Part shown: piece by piece, positions 7,895-15,303 of the stretch
Layout: each line of letters opens with the position of its first letter
How positions within the stretch are numbered: the stretch's first letter is position 1
NCBI RefSeq assembly: GCF_900250075.1
Contig: NZ_LT977072.1
Span: forward strand, 273,079 to 337,078
Source: Cupriavidus taiwanensis
Lineage (GTDB): Bacteria; Pseudomonadota; Gammaproteobacteria; Burkholderiales; Burkholderiaceae
Direction of reading: 5' to 3'
DNA length: 64,000 nucleotides
Program-made: the position numbers and the translations under genes
Notes under the pieces: model-generated
What the model was told of the DNA's origin: nothing
What the model saw: the letters and a program-made list of their open reading frames with translations, nothing else
Databases searched by the model: none

Positions 7895-8919
7895 GCGATT
7901 ACACCCGCATCGAGTGGGCAGACCACACATGGAATCCGTGGGAAGGCTGCCAGAAGGTCGGCCCGGGCTGCGACCACTGCTATGCCGAGGCCCGCAACGC
8001 CAGGTTTGCCGGAGGCATCGCCATCAACTGGGGCCCGGGCGCGCCGCGCCGGCGCACCTCGGCAGCCAACTGGCGCAAGCCGCTGCTTTGGGATGCCCGA
8101 CATGCGGCGTTTGCCGCCGTCCATGGCCGCCGGCAACGCGTCTTCTGTGCGAGCCTGGCGGACATGTTCGACAACGCGGTGCCGCTGGAATGGTTCATTG
8201 ACGTGCTGGAAGTCTGGCGCCGAACCCCGAACCTCGACAAGCTGGTCCTGTCGAAGCGGATTGGTAACGCTACGCGTCGGCTCGAGGCAGCCCTGGAGCA
8301 CCTCCTGGCAAGGGGCGACAGCGGCTCGACGGCGCAGTGGCTGGACAGCTGGCTGGAAGGTAACGCTCCCGCCGATATCTGGCTCGGCGCCACGGTGGTC
8401 AATCAGTGCGAGGCCGACCGGGATATCCCGAAGCTGATGCGCGTCCCGGCCAGCATGCGGTTCCTATCGATGGAGCCGTTGCTGGGCCACGTCGATGTCT
8501 TCTCCGTCGCCGGCGCGCCGACCATGATCGACTGGGTCATTGCTGGGGGCGAGAGCGGTCCTGGTGCACGGCCGATGCATCCGGACTGGCCCCGCTCGTT
8601 GCGCGACCAGTGCGCCGCAGCTGGCGTTCCGTTCCTGTTCAAGCAGCATGGCGAATGGGCACCAGGGTCGGGCGATTTTGGGGCAGGTCGTTACGAGACT
8701 GCGGCGGTGGCGCGCGACGGGCGCGCGGTGCATGGTGGATTTGAAGCCGCCGGCTACCCTGCCGGCGCGTCCAGCGCTGATGGCTGGTCCATGGTCCACC
8801 GCGCAGGAAAGCGCCATGCCGGCCGTCTGCTCGATGGCGAACAACACGACGAATTTCCGATCAGCAGTGCGGATATCGCACAAGCCTGTCGCCAAGCCCT
8901 CTACAAGGAGACCGCCTGA
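7891..8919 (+). CDS. DUF5131 (phage Gp37/Gp68-like) protein
   Basis: This 342-residue protein begins with the family signature IEWADHTWNPWEGC and the cysteine cluster C-x6-C-x2-C (GCQKVGPGCDHCYAE), typical of the phage Gp37/Gp68 group, which resembles iron-sulfur/radical-SAM-type enzymes. Further conserved stretches are RVFCASLADMFD, IWLGATVVNQ, FLSMEPLLG and WVIAGGESGPGARPM, followed by FLFKQHGEW. The enzymatic reaction is not known. Relatives are common in phages and plasmids. The family often has a three-Cys-motif partner, which is not seen here. It is coupled by a 4-base overlap to the small gene before it. Confidence 0.8.
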   Translation: MSDYTRIEWADHTWNPWEGCQKVGPGCDHCYAEARNARFAGGIAINWGPGAPRRRTSAANWRKPLLWDARHAAFAAVHGRRQRVFCASLADMFDNAVPLEWFIDVLEVWRRTPNLDKLVLSKRIGNATRRLEAALEHLLARGDSGSTAQWLDSWLEGNAPADIWLGATVVNQCEADRDIPKLMRVPASMRFLSMEPLLGHVDVFSVAGAPTMIDWVIAGGESGPGARPMHPDWPRSLRDQCAAAGVPFLFKQHGEWAPGSGDFGAGRYETAAVARDGRAVHGGFEAAGYPAGASSADGWSMVHRAGKRHAGRLLDGEQHDEFPISSADIAQACRQALYKETA

Positions 8920-8961
8920 CGTGGCGGGCTCGAAGAATCAGTGCACTCAACCAAGGAAGCA

Positions 8962-9234
8962 ATGCAGCATTTTGACAACGACCCATCCGAGTATCCCGAG
9001 CCCGAGACCGTTCTCGCGATCCGCGGCGCGATCGCCACCGGCAGGATGGGGGGACCTATGGGCGAGCCGGGTCACTGGCTCAATGAATTCTGGCAAATCG
9101 GCCGGGCCCTTCGCGAGCACAGCGAAATGCTCCAGGGTTTCCAGGGCACGGCCCGCCGCGGCTTGCTCAGCACCTCAACACGCTACCTGGCCATCAACGA
9201 GCCGATGTTCGAACAGCCCGACGACCAATCCTGA
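8962..9234 (+). CDS. Small hypothetical protein
   Basis: This encodes 90 residues from the ATG at 8962, chosen because AAGGAAG lies just before it. An in-frame GTG at 8941 is possible. The protein is soluble and polar, with stretches WLNEFWQIGRALREHSEM and RRGLLSTSTRYLAI, and no membrane segment or known motif. It lies 42 bases after the DUF5131 gene in the same direction. Confidence 0.5.
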   Translation: MQHFDNDPSEYPEPETVLAIRGAIATGRMGGPMGEPGHWLNEFWQIGRALREHSEMLQGFQGTARRGLLSTSTRYLAINEPMFEQPDDQS

Positions 9235-9289
9235 TTGCCGGCCGGCGGCGCAGGGCATAATTCCGGCTTTCTCCATCCCGGATCCCGCC

Positions 9290-9880
9290 ATGCCAACCGG
9301 CCTGCTAAACTGCGCCCACTGCGATGGCGCCCCCCTATTCATCGCCGGCCGTCTCCAGGCCGTCGTTGTCTGCGAGGAATGCGGTGTCTCGACGCCACCG
9401 GTCCGCCTCGAATCCACCGACAGCGACACGGCCTTCGCACAACTGCAGGCCATCTGGAACACGCGGGTGGAACACCGGCCAGCCGATGAGCAGACGATCT
9501 CCATGCTTGCCCGGCGGGAACTGACCGCCTCCGATATTCCCTATTTCCTGAACCTGCTCGCCTCCACCGCGGGAGACTGGACCTCGAACGGCCCAAAATT
9601 CGCGGCCATGGCCGCGGCGCTGGCACGGCCAGGCGTCGACTTCAGGGACGTCTCCCCGCCCGAAACGGTGCTCGAGGATGCGGGACGGTACCGCAAGCTG
9701 GTGCGCCGCTCCAAGGTCATCTATATAGATGGCGCTCCCATGGTCAGGTTCGACCACGTCCCGGCCATGGCTGCGGCGATCGCCGAGGAAGCCAAGGAAG
9801 ACGATCCATGGCCATTCCCGATCCTCGAGGAGTTTGTCGCGCGCGCCGTGGACAGTCTGCCGGATAGCGCCCAGCCTTGA
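9290..9880 (+). CDS. Lar-like zinc-ribbon protein
   Basis: This encodes 196 residues. The first 60 form a zinc ribbon, NCAHCDGAPLF then VVCEECGVST, followed by AFAQLQAIWNTR. That is the pattern of the Lar restriction-alleviation family, which usually consists of only this small domain. The remaining 135 residues (SDIPYFLNLLASTAGDW, DFRDVSPPETVLEDAGRYRKL) are extra and unrecognised. The start ATG is at 9290. The context of helicase, nuclease-like and methylase-like genes fits an anti-restriction or DNA-protection role, but that is inference. Confidence 0.55.
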   Translation: MPTGLLNCAHCDGAPLFIAGRLQAVVVCEECGVSTPPVRLESTDSDTAFAQLQAIWNTRVEHRPADEQTISMLARRELTASDIPYFLNLLASTAGDWTSNGPKFAAMAAALARPGVDFRDVSPPETVLEDAGRYRKLVRRSKVIYIDGAPMVRFDHVPAMAAAIAEEAKEDDPWPFPILEEFVARAVDSLPDSAQP

Positions 9881-9931
9881 CTTCCCGCCGGCCGCGGCAA
9901 GCTGGAAGCTCTACCTGCTTGAGAACATTCC

Positions 9932-10923
9932 ATGCTGCGCACCATAGCCGCTTCCACCCTTGCTTTCGTCCTGTGCTTCTCAGCCGGCGAGGCGAGCGCC
10001 AGGGACTCACTGCAATCCGCATGCCCCCAGGTCTTCGCCGATGGCCGGCCACCTGCCATCGGCAGGCATGCCGAGAACCGTCTCCTCTGCTTTCGTGCCT
10101 ATGCGCTCATGCATTCCGCGCGAACGCGCACGGCTGTCTGGTCGGCCGAGCATTTGACACGCGCGGCGGTCGACGCAGCCCGTGACCTGCCGCGCGACAG
10201 CGACTTCTACGAGGAACCGAGGCTCGCGCGCAACGAGCGGGCCAGCCTGAACGACTACGGGCGCGGCGCCGGGTTCGACCGGGGGCACCTGGCGCCCAGC
10301 GCGATTTTGGCGACAAGGCATCCCAGGCGGAGAGCTTCAGCCTGGCGAACGTCATCCCACAGCACCCGTTCTCCAACCGGCGCACATGGAGCCACCTCGA
10401 GACATCGACCCGGCGCCTGGTGCGCAAGGTCGGCACCGCCTACGTGGTCACCGGCCCTGCGTTTATCCGGGACGCCGGCACGCTGCGAGGCCGTATTCAG
10501 ATCCCGGACTTCGTGTGGAAGGCCATCTACGTGCCCGGGATGGGCGCCGCGGCCTACATCGCGCGCAATGACGCGACCCCGGCTTACAGCGTCGCGAGCA
10601 TCGCGGAGCTGGCTCACTTCGTCGGCGTGGACCCGTTTCCGTCGCTGCCGGCGCCCATGCGCATGACAGCGTTGGATTTGCCGCCGCCTACGCCGCACCC
10701 GGGCGAGCGTGAGCCAGGAAGGTCTCATTCGCGTGGCTGGTCGGCGCCGAGTCTGCCACAGCTGTGCCGGCGGCAGATCCGCTGCACAAGCTTGCTCGCA
10801 CGGCGAGCACCATGCTGGCGCTCGCGGCGGCTTACGCACGATAGCCTCTCCACGCCCGCACGCGAAGCATCGGTTCGCTGGGCTGGCATGCAAGGCACAA
10901 TCAGGAATTCAACGCCTCCTTGA
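9932..10923 (+). pseudogene. DNA/RNA non-specific endonuclease, frameshifted
   Basis: This was a secreted or periplasmic NUC1-type nuclease. It has a signal peptide (MLRTIAASTLAFVLCF...ASA) and the active-site block FDRGHLAPSA near residue 120. Immediately after that block the frame breaks at about 10301-10304: the reading frame goes to junk, while the next frame continues the family pattern with SLANVIPQHPFSNRRTWSHLE, YVVTGPAFI and IPDFVWKAIYVPG. Adding one G before ATTTTGG at 10303 would restore the sequence. The 3' end is also unclear: the second frame stays open to 10923 and overlaps the HU gene end, and another frame there reads a hydrophobic TMLALAAAYA. A sequencing error cannot be excluded. 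Confidence 0.75.
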
Positions 10924-11179
10924 ACTTCTGGCCCGCCTTGAACTTCACGGTCTTGGCAGCCCCGACTTCGATTTCCTCACCTGTACGCGGATTGCGCGCG
11001 ATGCGCTCGCCACGCTCGCCCTTGCTGAAAGAGCCGAAGCCAACAAGGCTCAGCGTATCGCCCCGGGCCACTGCTTCCATGATCGAGTTCAGTGTCACGT
11101 TCAGGGCCTGCTCGGCTTTGGTCTTCGTGAGGCCTTCCACGCCCGCCGCGATCGCGTCGATCAGTTCAGATTTCGTCAT
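10901..11179 (-). CDS. HU-family histone-like DNA-binding protein
   Basis: This is a 92-residue HU/IHF-fold protein that bends and compacts DNA as a dimer. It starts MTKSELIDAIAAGVEGLTK and carries the conserved LVGFGSFSKGERGERIARNPRTGEEI region forming the DNA-embracing arm, then KTVKFKAGQKFKEALN. Length and motifs are complete. The ribosome-binding site AGGAG lies before the ATG at 11179. The promoter region carries an 8-base inverted repeat (11231-11265) and a GGGAAAA box (11273-11289) also seen near parA and the transfer operons. It probably helps plasmid nucleoid structure, replication or recombination. Confidence 0.93.
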   Translation of the reverse strand: MTKSELIDAIAAGVEGLTKTKAEQALNVTLNSIMEAVARGDTLSLVGFGSFSKGERGERIARNPRTGEEIEVGAAKTVKFKAGQKFKEALNS

Positions 11180-11230
11180 GCACTTCTCCTAAGGATGCGT
11201 TACGTTGGATTGAAGGGGCAACTTATCATC

Positions 11231-11289
11231 TTGCGACATGCAGTTTCCCGGCAAGAGTGTCGCAAATGCAGCAAGCTTTTGGGAAAACT
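11231..11289 (-). promoter_or_regulatory. HU upstream region with inverted repeat and GGGAAAA box
   Basis: TTGCGACA (11231-11238) and TGTCGCAA (11258-11265) form a perfect inverted repeat 52-86 bases upstream of the HU start. Beyond it lies AGCTTTTGGGAAAACT (11274-11289), similar to 56953-56969 before parA. Confidence 0.45.
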
Positions 11290-11303
11290 GAGTTGAGCTC
11301 CTC

Positions 11304-12455
11304 TCAACCTAGGCTGGCAAGTAGCCGATAGAGCTTCGCACGCGAGATCCCGAGACGCCGTGCTGCCATCGCCTTGTTGCCATCTGCCGCGACAATCGCG
11401 GCTTTGATCTCGTCCAGCGTCGGGTCCTTCTGGCCCAAGTTCAACTGTGTCGAGTAGGTTGAGAGGTAGGCATTCGCCTTTGTCGCCCGACTATGGCCTG
11501 CTGCCTCAACGACCTTTTGCATCGCTTCCCTGTGAGCCGCCACATCGACTACCCGACCGCCGCCCTTCACAGCGGCCGCCTGGCCACTTTCTCGCTCGTA
11601 CATCTGTTGCAGGAATTGGTGGCGCAGGCCATGTGCCGTCACACCAGCACCGCTCTTGGTGACGCCATGCTTCTCCAGAACGGTATAGAAGCGCCTGCGC
11701 CAGCGATTCTGCGTAAACGACGCTGGGATCAGCGTGCCCCGCTCCGGGTTGGTCGCATGAGCCAGCGTTGCGGCCTGGCCCAGGACTTCATACTGCCAAC
11801 CAAACTCGATCGGAACACGCCGCGGCCTACCGCCCTTTGTGCCGTCATGGACATGCAGGGTCCCTGTGGGCAGTACATCGTGAGCCGGGCGCAGGCGCCA
11901 GCTTTCCTTGGCTCGGAGCCCGAAGGCGGCTTCCAGCTTGAGTTGCAAAGCGACATGCGCATCAGTCCGCGCGATATCCGCGATCAGTGCCGCCGCGTCG
12001 ATTCCCTTCCCCTCCCAAGACCGGTCTTCCGTTGCCACGTAGCCGCGCACGTAACCGTCGGGCCTGACGATGTAATCGTCGATCCTGCCAACCATACCAG
12101 CCTTGCCCATCCAGGATGCGAAGGCCCGCAGATGAGTCAGGCGCAGTTCCACGGTCCCCACGTTCAGCTTGCGCGCCTCGACCCAATGCCGCACGAGCCA
12201 GGCGATGTGCTTCTGCCTGATGCTGTAGGGCGATGTGACGGCCATGCCGCCGACCCGTCGCAATTCCACAAACATGGCCAGGAGCGACTGAATCCGCTGG
12301 CGCTGCGACATCTGCGACAGGAACCGTCCGCTCACGCGCGTACCGCTGTGCGGCAAATGGAGATTGTCCGCGGCAAGAACGGCGAACTCGTCCTTGAACC
12401 GCTCCGGTAGCTCGTATTGGCTAATGACAGCGCGGAGGTTGATCGTCTTTCTCAT
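11304..12455 (-). CDS. Tyrosine recombinase with C-terminal Fis-like HTH
   Basis: This encodes 383 residues from the ATG at 12455. The catalytic domain shows the first Arg in AAFGLRAKESWRL, HGLRHQFLQQMY, and AAGHSRATKANAYLSTY with the nucleophilic Tyr, as in phage-type integrases. The N-terminal part (LRHLRAFASWMGKAGM-like) is the core-binding domain. Unusually, the last 40 residues, EIKAAIVAADGNKAMAARRLGISRAKLYRLL, form a Fis/NtrC-type helix-turn-helix added after the active-site Tyr. It could resolve plasmid multimers or integrate DNA. No clear att or res site was identified, but the adjoining gene-free kilobase upstream is a candidate. It converges on nothing: HU follows in the same direction. 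Confidence 0.8.
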   Translation of the reverse strand: MRKTINLRAVISQYELPERFKDEFAVLAADNLHLPHSGTRVSGRFLSQMSQRQRIQSLLAMFVELRRVGGMAVTSPYSIRQKHIAWLVRHWVEARKLNVGTVELRLTHLRAFASWMGKAGMVGRIDDYIVRPDGYVRGYVATEDRSWEGKGIDAAALIADIARTDAHVALQLKLEAAFGLRAKESWRLRPAHDVLPTGTLHVHDGTKGGRPRRVPIEFGWQYEVLGQAATLAHATNPERGTLIPASFTQNRWRRRFYTVLEKHGVTKSGAGVTAHGLRHQFLQQMYERESGQAAAVKGGGRVVDVAAHREAMQKVVEAAGHSRATKANAYLSTYSTQLNLGQKDPTLDEIKAAIVAADGNKAMAARRLGISRAKLYRLLASLG

Positions 12456-13217
12456 TCTGAGCCCCAAGGCGCCACACAGTGCACGGCGCAGTTTCCCGGG
12501 CAATCACCGACCCCGATTCGGACATGCCCCTCGAGTGCGCCGGGATACCACCCCCGGCTTTCCGGCCCACCCTGGCCGGCCTTACCCACCACCTTCCTGT
12601 CCTTTAGCGATGCCAAACCGATCAGCCCTGAGCATGGAAGCAATGCGTCGTGACTGTCCGCTGCACGAAGCGCGTCGGCTTTCGCCCACACGCCGCTGCG
12701 CGGCCACCCTATCCGGATGCATCTCTCGATGCAGGGCCCTGCCGCGCCAGGATTGCGTCCTGATGCTGGCGGGCCCGCCGTGATGGGTGATTACCTGATG
12801 CGCTGTTCTGGTTCCGGTAGCGCCCTCCGGTTCGAAATTGCTCAGAAGCCTGCTATCCACCTTCTTGCGGTGCGCACATGGCTCCCCGCCCCAAAGCCAG
12901 ATCATCCCCGCCGCAGTGTGTCGGGCTTCGTGATCCGCACCCAGCCAAGCGGCTGAACGGGCGTCGTGCATTCGCGTCGATTCCACAGAGCACCTGTCCG
13001 GTGTCCGGCTTCGGAATTGTCCGCACTACGGTCTATTTTCACGAACAGACCGCCAATCGGCTTGGTATCGCGGTGTCCGGTGTCCTCACTATCCGACACG
13101 GTCCACTTGATTTGATTGAAAAAAATGCCGGGAAAATTTCCGGCTTGGTCAACTGGTGTCCGCAAGCCCTCGCCAAGGAGGTTTTGGGACTTTCATTGCC
13201 GCGCAACTGGCGGCGAG

Positions 13218-13279
13218 GTCGATGCGTCGGGGACGCGGTAGGTGCTCGAAGCATAAACCAGCGACCCACAGCGTTGCAA
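13218..13279 (-). promoter_or_regulatory. Promoter with repeated stem-loop/ATCGAC element (copy H, no adjacent gene)
   Basis: The minus strand shows TTGCAA (13274-13279), 18 bases, TATGCT (13250-13255), 13 bases, the stem-loop GCGTC-CCC-GACGC (13224-13236) and ATCGAC (13218-13223). The spacing matches copy A exactly. No start codon with a ribosome-binding site follows within several hundred bases leftward, so its product may be an RNA, or it may work on single-stranded DNA. Confidence 0.5.
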
Positions 13280-13313
13280 TGTTTGAGGGTCAAATTCGGG
13301 AGATTTTGGCGAC

Positions 13314-13496
13314 TTGACTTTGACTTGGCCAAGGTAGAGTCAGCTATGTCGATGTGCCACGACGTCCGACTGAGTTGACCCGGGACCGAGTAAGTGCCAC
13401 CAAGTGCCAAATGATTCCAGCGCCTTGCAGCGAGTCATTGGCACATGGCGCGCCCAAGACCGACTGTCTCCCAGAATCAGGTACCAAGTGCCACTT
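13314..13496 (+). promoter_or_regulatory. parM promoter region with AAGTGCCA repeats (candidate parC)
   Basis: A promoter-like TTGACT (13315), about 15 bases and TAGAGT precede three direct copies of AAGTGCCA (13392-13399, 13402-13409, 13486-13493). There is also an inverse TTGGCAC near 13438. The third copy is part of the palindrome AAGTG-C-CACTT. ParR-type proteins bind short direct repeats upstream of parM, which makes this a candidate centromere and operator. Confidence 0.4.
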
Positions 13497-13562
13497 ACTG
13501 GGACATTGGACGTCGCAGCACATCGTAGCCACCCATCACCCATTTCCTCTAGGAGAAGAGCA

Positions 13563-14564
13563 ATGAAGATCTCGACCGTCGCTATCGACGTTGGCTATGG
13601 CAACACGAAGTCCGCCTTCCCCCTCGGTTCGGAGATCGCAACCAATATGTTTCCCTCGCTGGCTCCGGTTGCGGCCACGTCCTCTCTCACCGCGCACGCC
13701 GGCGGCATGTTTCGGGCGCGCAATGTCGTCAACGTCGAGATCGACGGCGCGCGGTACGAGGTCGGCCCCGATGTTTCGCTAAGCGCCGCGCACGTCAATA
13801 CTGGTCGCTCGCTGTCCGAAGACTATGTGACGACGCCCAACTATGCCGCCCTGCTCGCCGGCTCGCTGCATTACGCCAACGCCTCCGAAGTGGACCGCCT
13901 TGTCCTCGGCCTGCCGGTGCACAACACGCACAAGTACGCTGCGTTCCTCAAGGACCGCTTCACGGGCACTCACAATTTTGGTTGGGGGAACGTTCAGATC
14001 AACAGCGTGCTGCCGCTGCCGCAGCCGCTGGGCACGCTGATCACCTACATCCAGCAAAGCGGCAACAAGTACGATCCGGACAACGCCTACCTGGTCATCG
14101 ATGTCGGCTACTTTACGACCGACTGGGTGGTGGCCCGCGGGTACACCATGGACGACACCCGCAGCGGCGGCGCGCCTGGCGGTGCGGCCCGCATTTACCA
14201 GCAGGTGGCCAGCCTGATCTCTGCCGACCGTGGCCAGCCCACGGACAGCATCGAACGCATCGACAAGGCCATCCGGGACGCAAAGCCGATGGTGTTCTAT
14301 GGCCAGGATCTCGACGTGTCGCCCTATCTCGCGGAGGCGATGGCCGTCACCCATCAGCCGGTCAAGGAAATCCAGGCGCGCGTCGGCCGCACCGAGGATA
14401 TCCGGGCCATCATCCTGACTGGTGGTGGTGCCCAGCTCCACGCACCGACAATCCGCGCTGCATTCCCGCTGAATGTCATCCACATCATGGACGCCCCTTG
14501 CTTCGCCAACGTCCGCGGCTTCTTCTCCATCGGTTCCGCCAAGCAAGTTGCCAAGGCGGCCTGA
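13563..14564 (+). CDS. parM: ParM/StbA-type actin-like partition ATPase
   Basis: This is a 333-residue actin-fold protein of the plasmid-segregation ParM/StbA group, close in pattern to PRTRC protein D. The phosphate-1 motif is AIDVGYGNTKSAF at the N-terminus, phosphate-2 is YLVIDVGYFTTDWVV (about residue 178), and an adenosine motif ILTGGGAQLH lies near residue 283. ParM polymers push plasmid copies apart using ATP. The start at 13563 has a strong ribosome-binding site (AGGAGAAGAG). An RHH-type partner follows 11 bases after its stop, and AAGTGCCA repeats precede it, completing a type II partition module. Assignment to ParM rather than PRTRC-D is inference from the partner gene. Confidence 0.8.
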   Translation: MKISTVAIDVGYGNTKSAFPLGSEIATNMFPSLAPVAATSSLTAHAGGMFRARNVVNVEIDGARYEVGPDVSLSAAHVNTGRSLSEDYVTTPNYAALLAGSLHYANASEVDRLVLGLPVHNTHKYAAFLKDRFTGTHNFGWGNVQINSVLPLPQPLGTLITYIQQSGNKYDPDNAYLVIDVGYFTTDWVVARGYTMDDTRSGGAPGGAARIYQQVASLISADRGQPTDSIERIDKAIRDAKPMVFYGQDLDVSPYLAEAMAVTHQPVKEIQARVGRTEDIRAIILTGGGAQLHAPTIRAAFPLNVIHIMDAPCFANVRGFFSIGSAKQVAKAA

Positions 14565-14575
14565 GGACAGCGGCC

Positions 14576-15043
14576 ATGGACAAGCTACAGATGACCGTGA
14601 CGCTGTCCGCCGACTCAGCACCGGATCTGCTTGCATACCTGCGGCAGTACACGGGAGCGAGGGAGCGGTCGTTCATGCTCAGGCTGCTCGCACAACGAGG
14701 ACTGCAGCAGGTGCTCAGCGCTGGCCCGGATGCGCTGCTGCGTCCGCTATCGCCAGCGCCCGCGTCTACCGGTACTCCGGCCGCGCCGCCGGGCGGCTGG
14801 AGACCGGATCAACCTGACCGGGTGCCGGCGACTCGGATGGAGACGCCGCCGGAAAGGCCTATTGGGTTGCGAGCCCCTGTGGGAGCGCCAGCTGCTGAAC
14901 CGCCACCGCCGGCGCCCGCATCACTGGCACCTGCGGTGGGATCGGTGGCCGCGCCCGTGGCGGCCCCCACAACGGGTAGCCCGGATCCGCTTGCGGGTCT
15001 CGATCTTGGCGCCCTCAATGAGGCTATGGCACGATTCGAGTAA
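14576..15043 (+). CDS. ParR/StbB-like adaptor protein
   Basis: This encodes 155 residues. The N-terminal 50 (LQMTVTLSADSAPDLLAYLRQYTGARERSFMLRLL, in pieces) look like a ribbon-helix-helix DNA-binding domain, as in StbB/ParR. The rest is Pro/Ala-rich and disordered and ends LGALNEAMARFE, a short amphipathic tail of the kind that contacts ParM filaments. Position directly after parM supports the role. The family identity is inferred from order and size rather than from a strong motif. Confidence 0.6.
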   Translation: MDKLQMTVTLSADSAPDLLAYLRQYTGARERSFMLRLLAQRGLQQVLSAGPDALLRPLSPAPASTGTPAAPPGGWRPDQPDRVPATRMETPPERPIGLRAPVGAPAAEPPPPAPASLAPAVGSVAAPVAAPTTGSPDPLAGLDLGALNEAMARFE

Positions 15044-15128
15044 TCGATATCCCCTTTGCGCAAGCTTGACAAGCGTCCTTCCGATGGCAAGCTTGTCTCG
15101 TCGGCAACAACAACTGAGGAACCGAACC

Positions 15129-15254
15129 ATGTTCGAATACCTTTCCACCAATCACGATATCAACCGCTTCGTCTTCACGGTCCTCATCGGCTGGTGCGTG
15201 TGGGAAGCCCTTCTGGTGGTCTTCAAGGGCGTCAAGTCCCGCAAGCGAGGTTGA
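15129..15254 (+). CDS. Very small membrane protein
   Basis: This encodes 41 residues. It starts MFEYLSTNHDINRF, has one hydrophobic segment VFTVLIGWCVWEALLVVF and a basic end KGVKSRKRG, which predicts a single-pass inner-membrane peptide. The ribosome-binding site TGAGGA lies 9 bases before the ATG. It follows parR after 85 bases that hold an imperfect repeat of CAAGCTTG. The function is unknown. The palindromic terminator hit by the IS lies 28 bases after its stop. Confidence 0.5.
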   Translation: MFEYLSTNHDINRFVFTVLIGWCVWEALLVVFKGVKSRKRG

Positions 15255-15281
15255 CTCGCTGATCCACGCGGACAAAAAAAA

Positions 15282-15303
15282 AAGCCCAGCAATCGCTGGG
15301 CTT
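15282..15303. terminator. Palindromic terminator, left copy (duplicated by IS insertion)
   Basis: AAGCCCAGC-AATC-GCTGGGCTT is a perfect hairpin preceded by ten A residues, so it terminates leftward transcripts strongly. The identical palindrome occurs at 16901-16922 on the other side of the IS and was probably duplicated on insertion. Confidence 0.75.

Larger units (their letters stand above)
12456..13562. other. Gene-free kilobase between integrase and parM
   Basis: No convincing gene was found in 12456-13562: the open frames lack ribosome-binding sites, ATG starts or recognisable motifs. It does contain repeated GGTGTCC words (about 13000, 13073, 13080), an inverted repeat CGGTCT/AGACCG (13029-13034 and 13047-13052), an A/T-rich tract (13105-13130), GCCGGGAAAATTTCCGGC (about 13129-13146), leader element copy H (13218-13279), a promoter near 13314 and AAGTGCCA repeats (13392-13496). 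It may hold a recombination site, a partition centromere or part of oriT. Confidence 0.5.

Noticed and set aside
12582-12986. A 134-codon minus-strand frame in the gene-free region
   Set aside because: It has no ribosome-binding site, no known motif, and a composition like random high-GC frames.
13563-14564. Calling the actin-like gene PRTRC protein D
   Set aside because: It is possible from the fold, but the RHH-like partner immediately downstream and repeats upstream fit a ParM/ParR module better, and no other PRTRC genes adjoin it.
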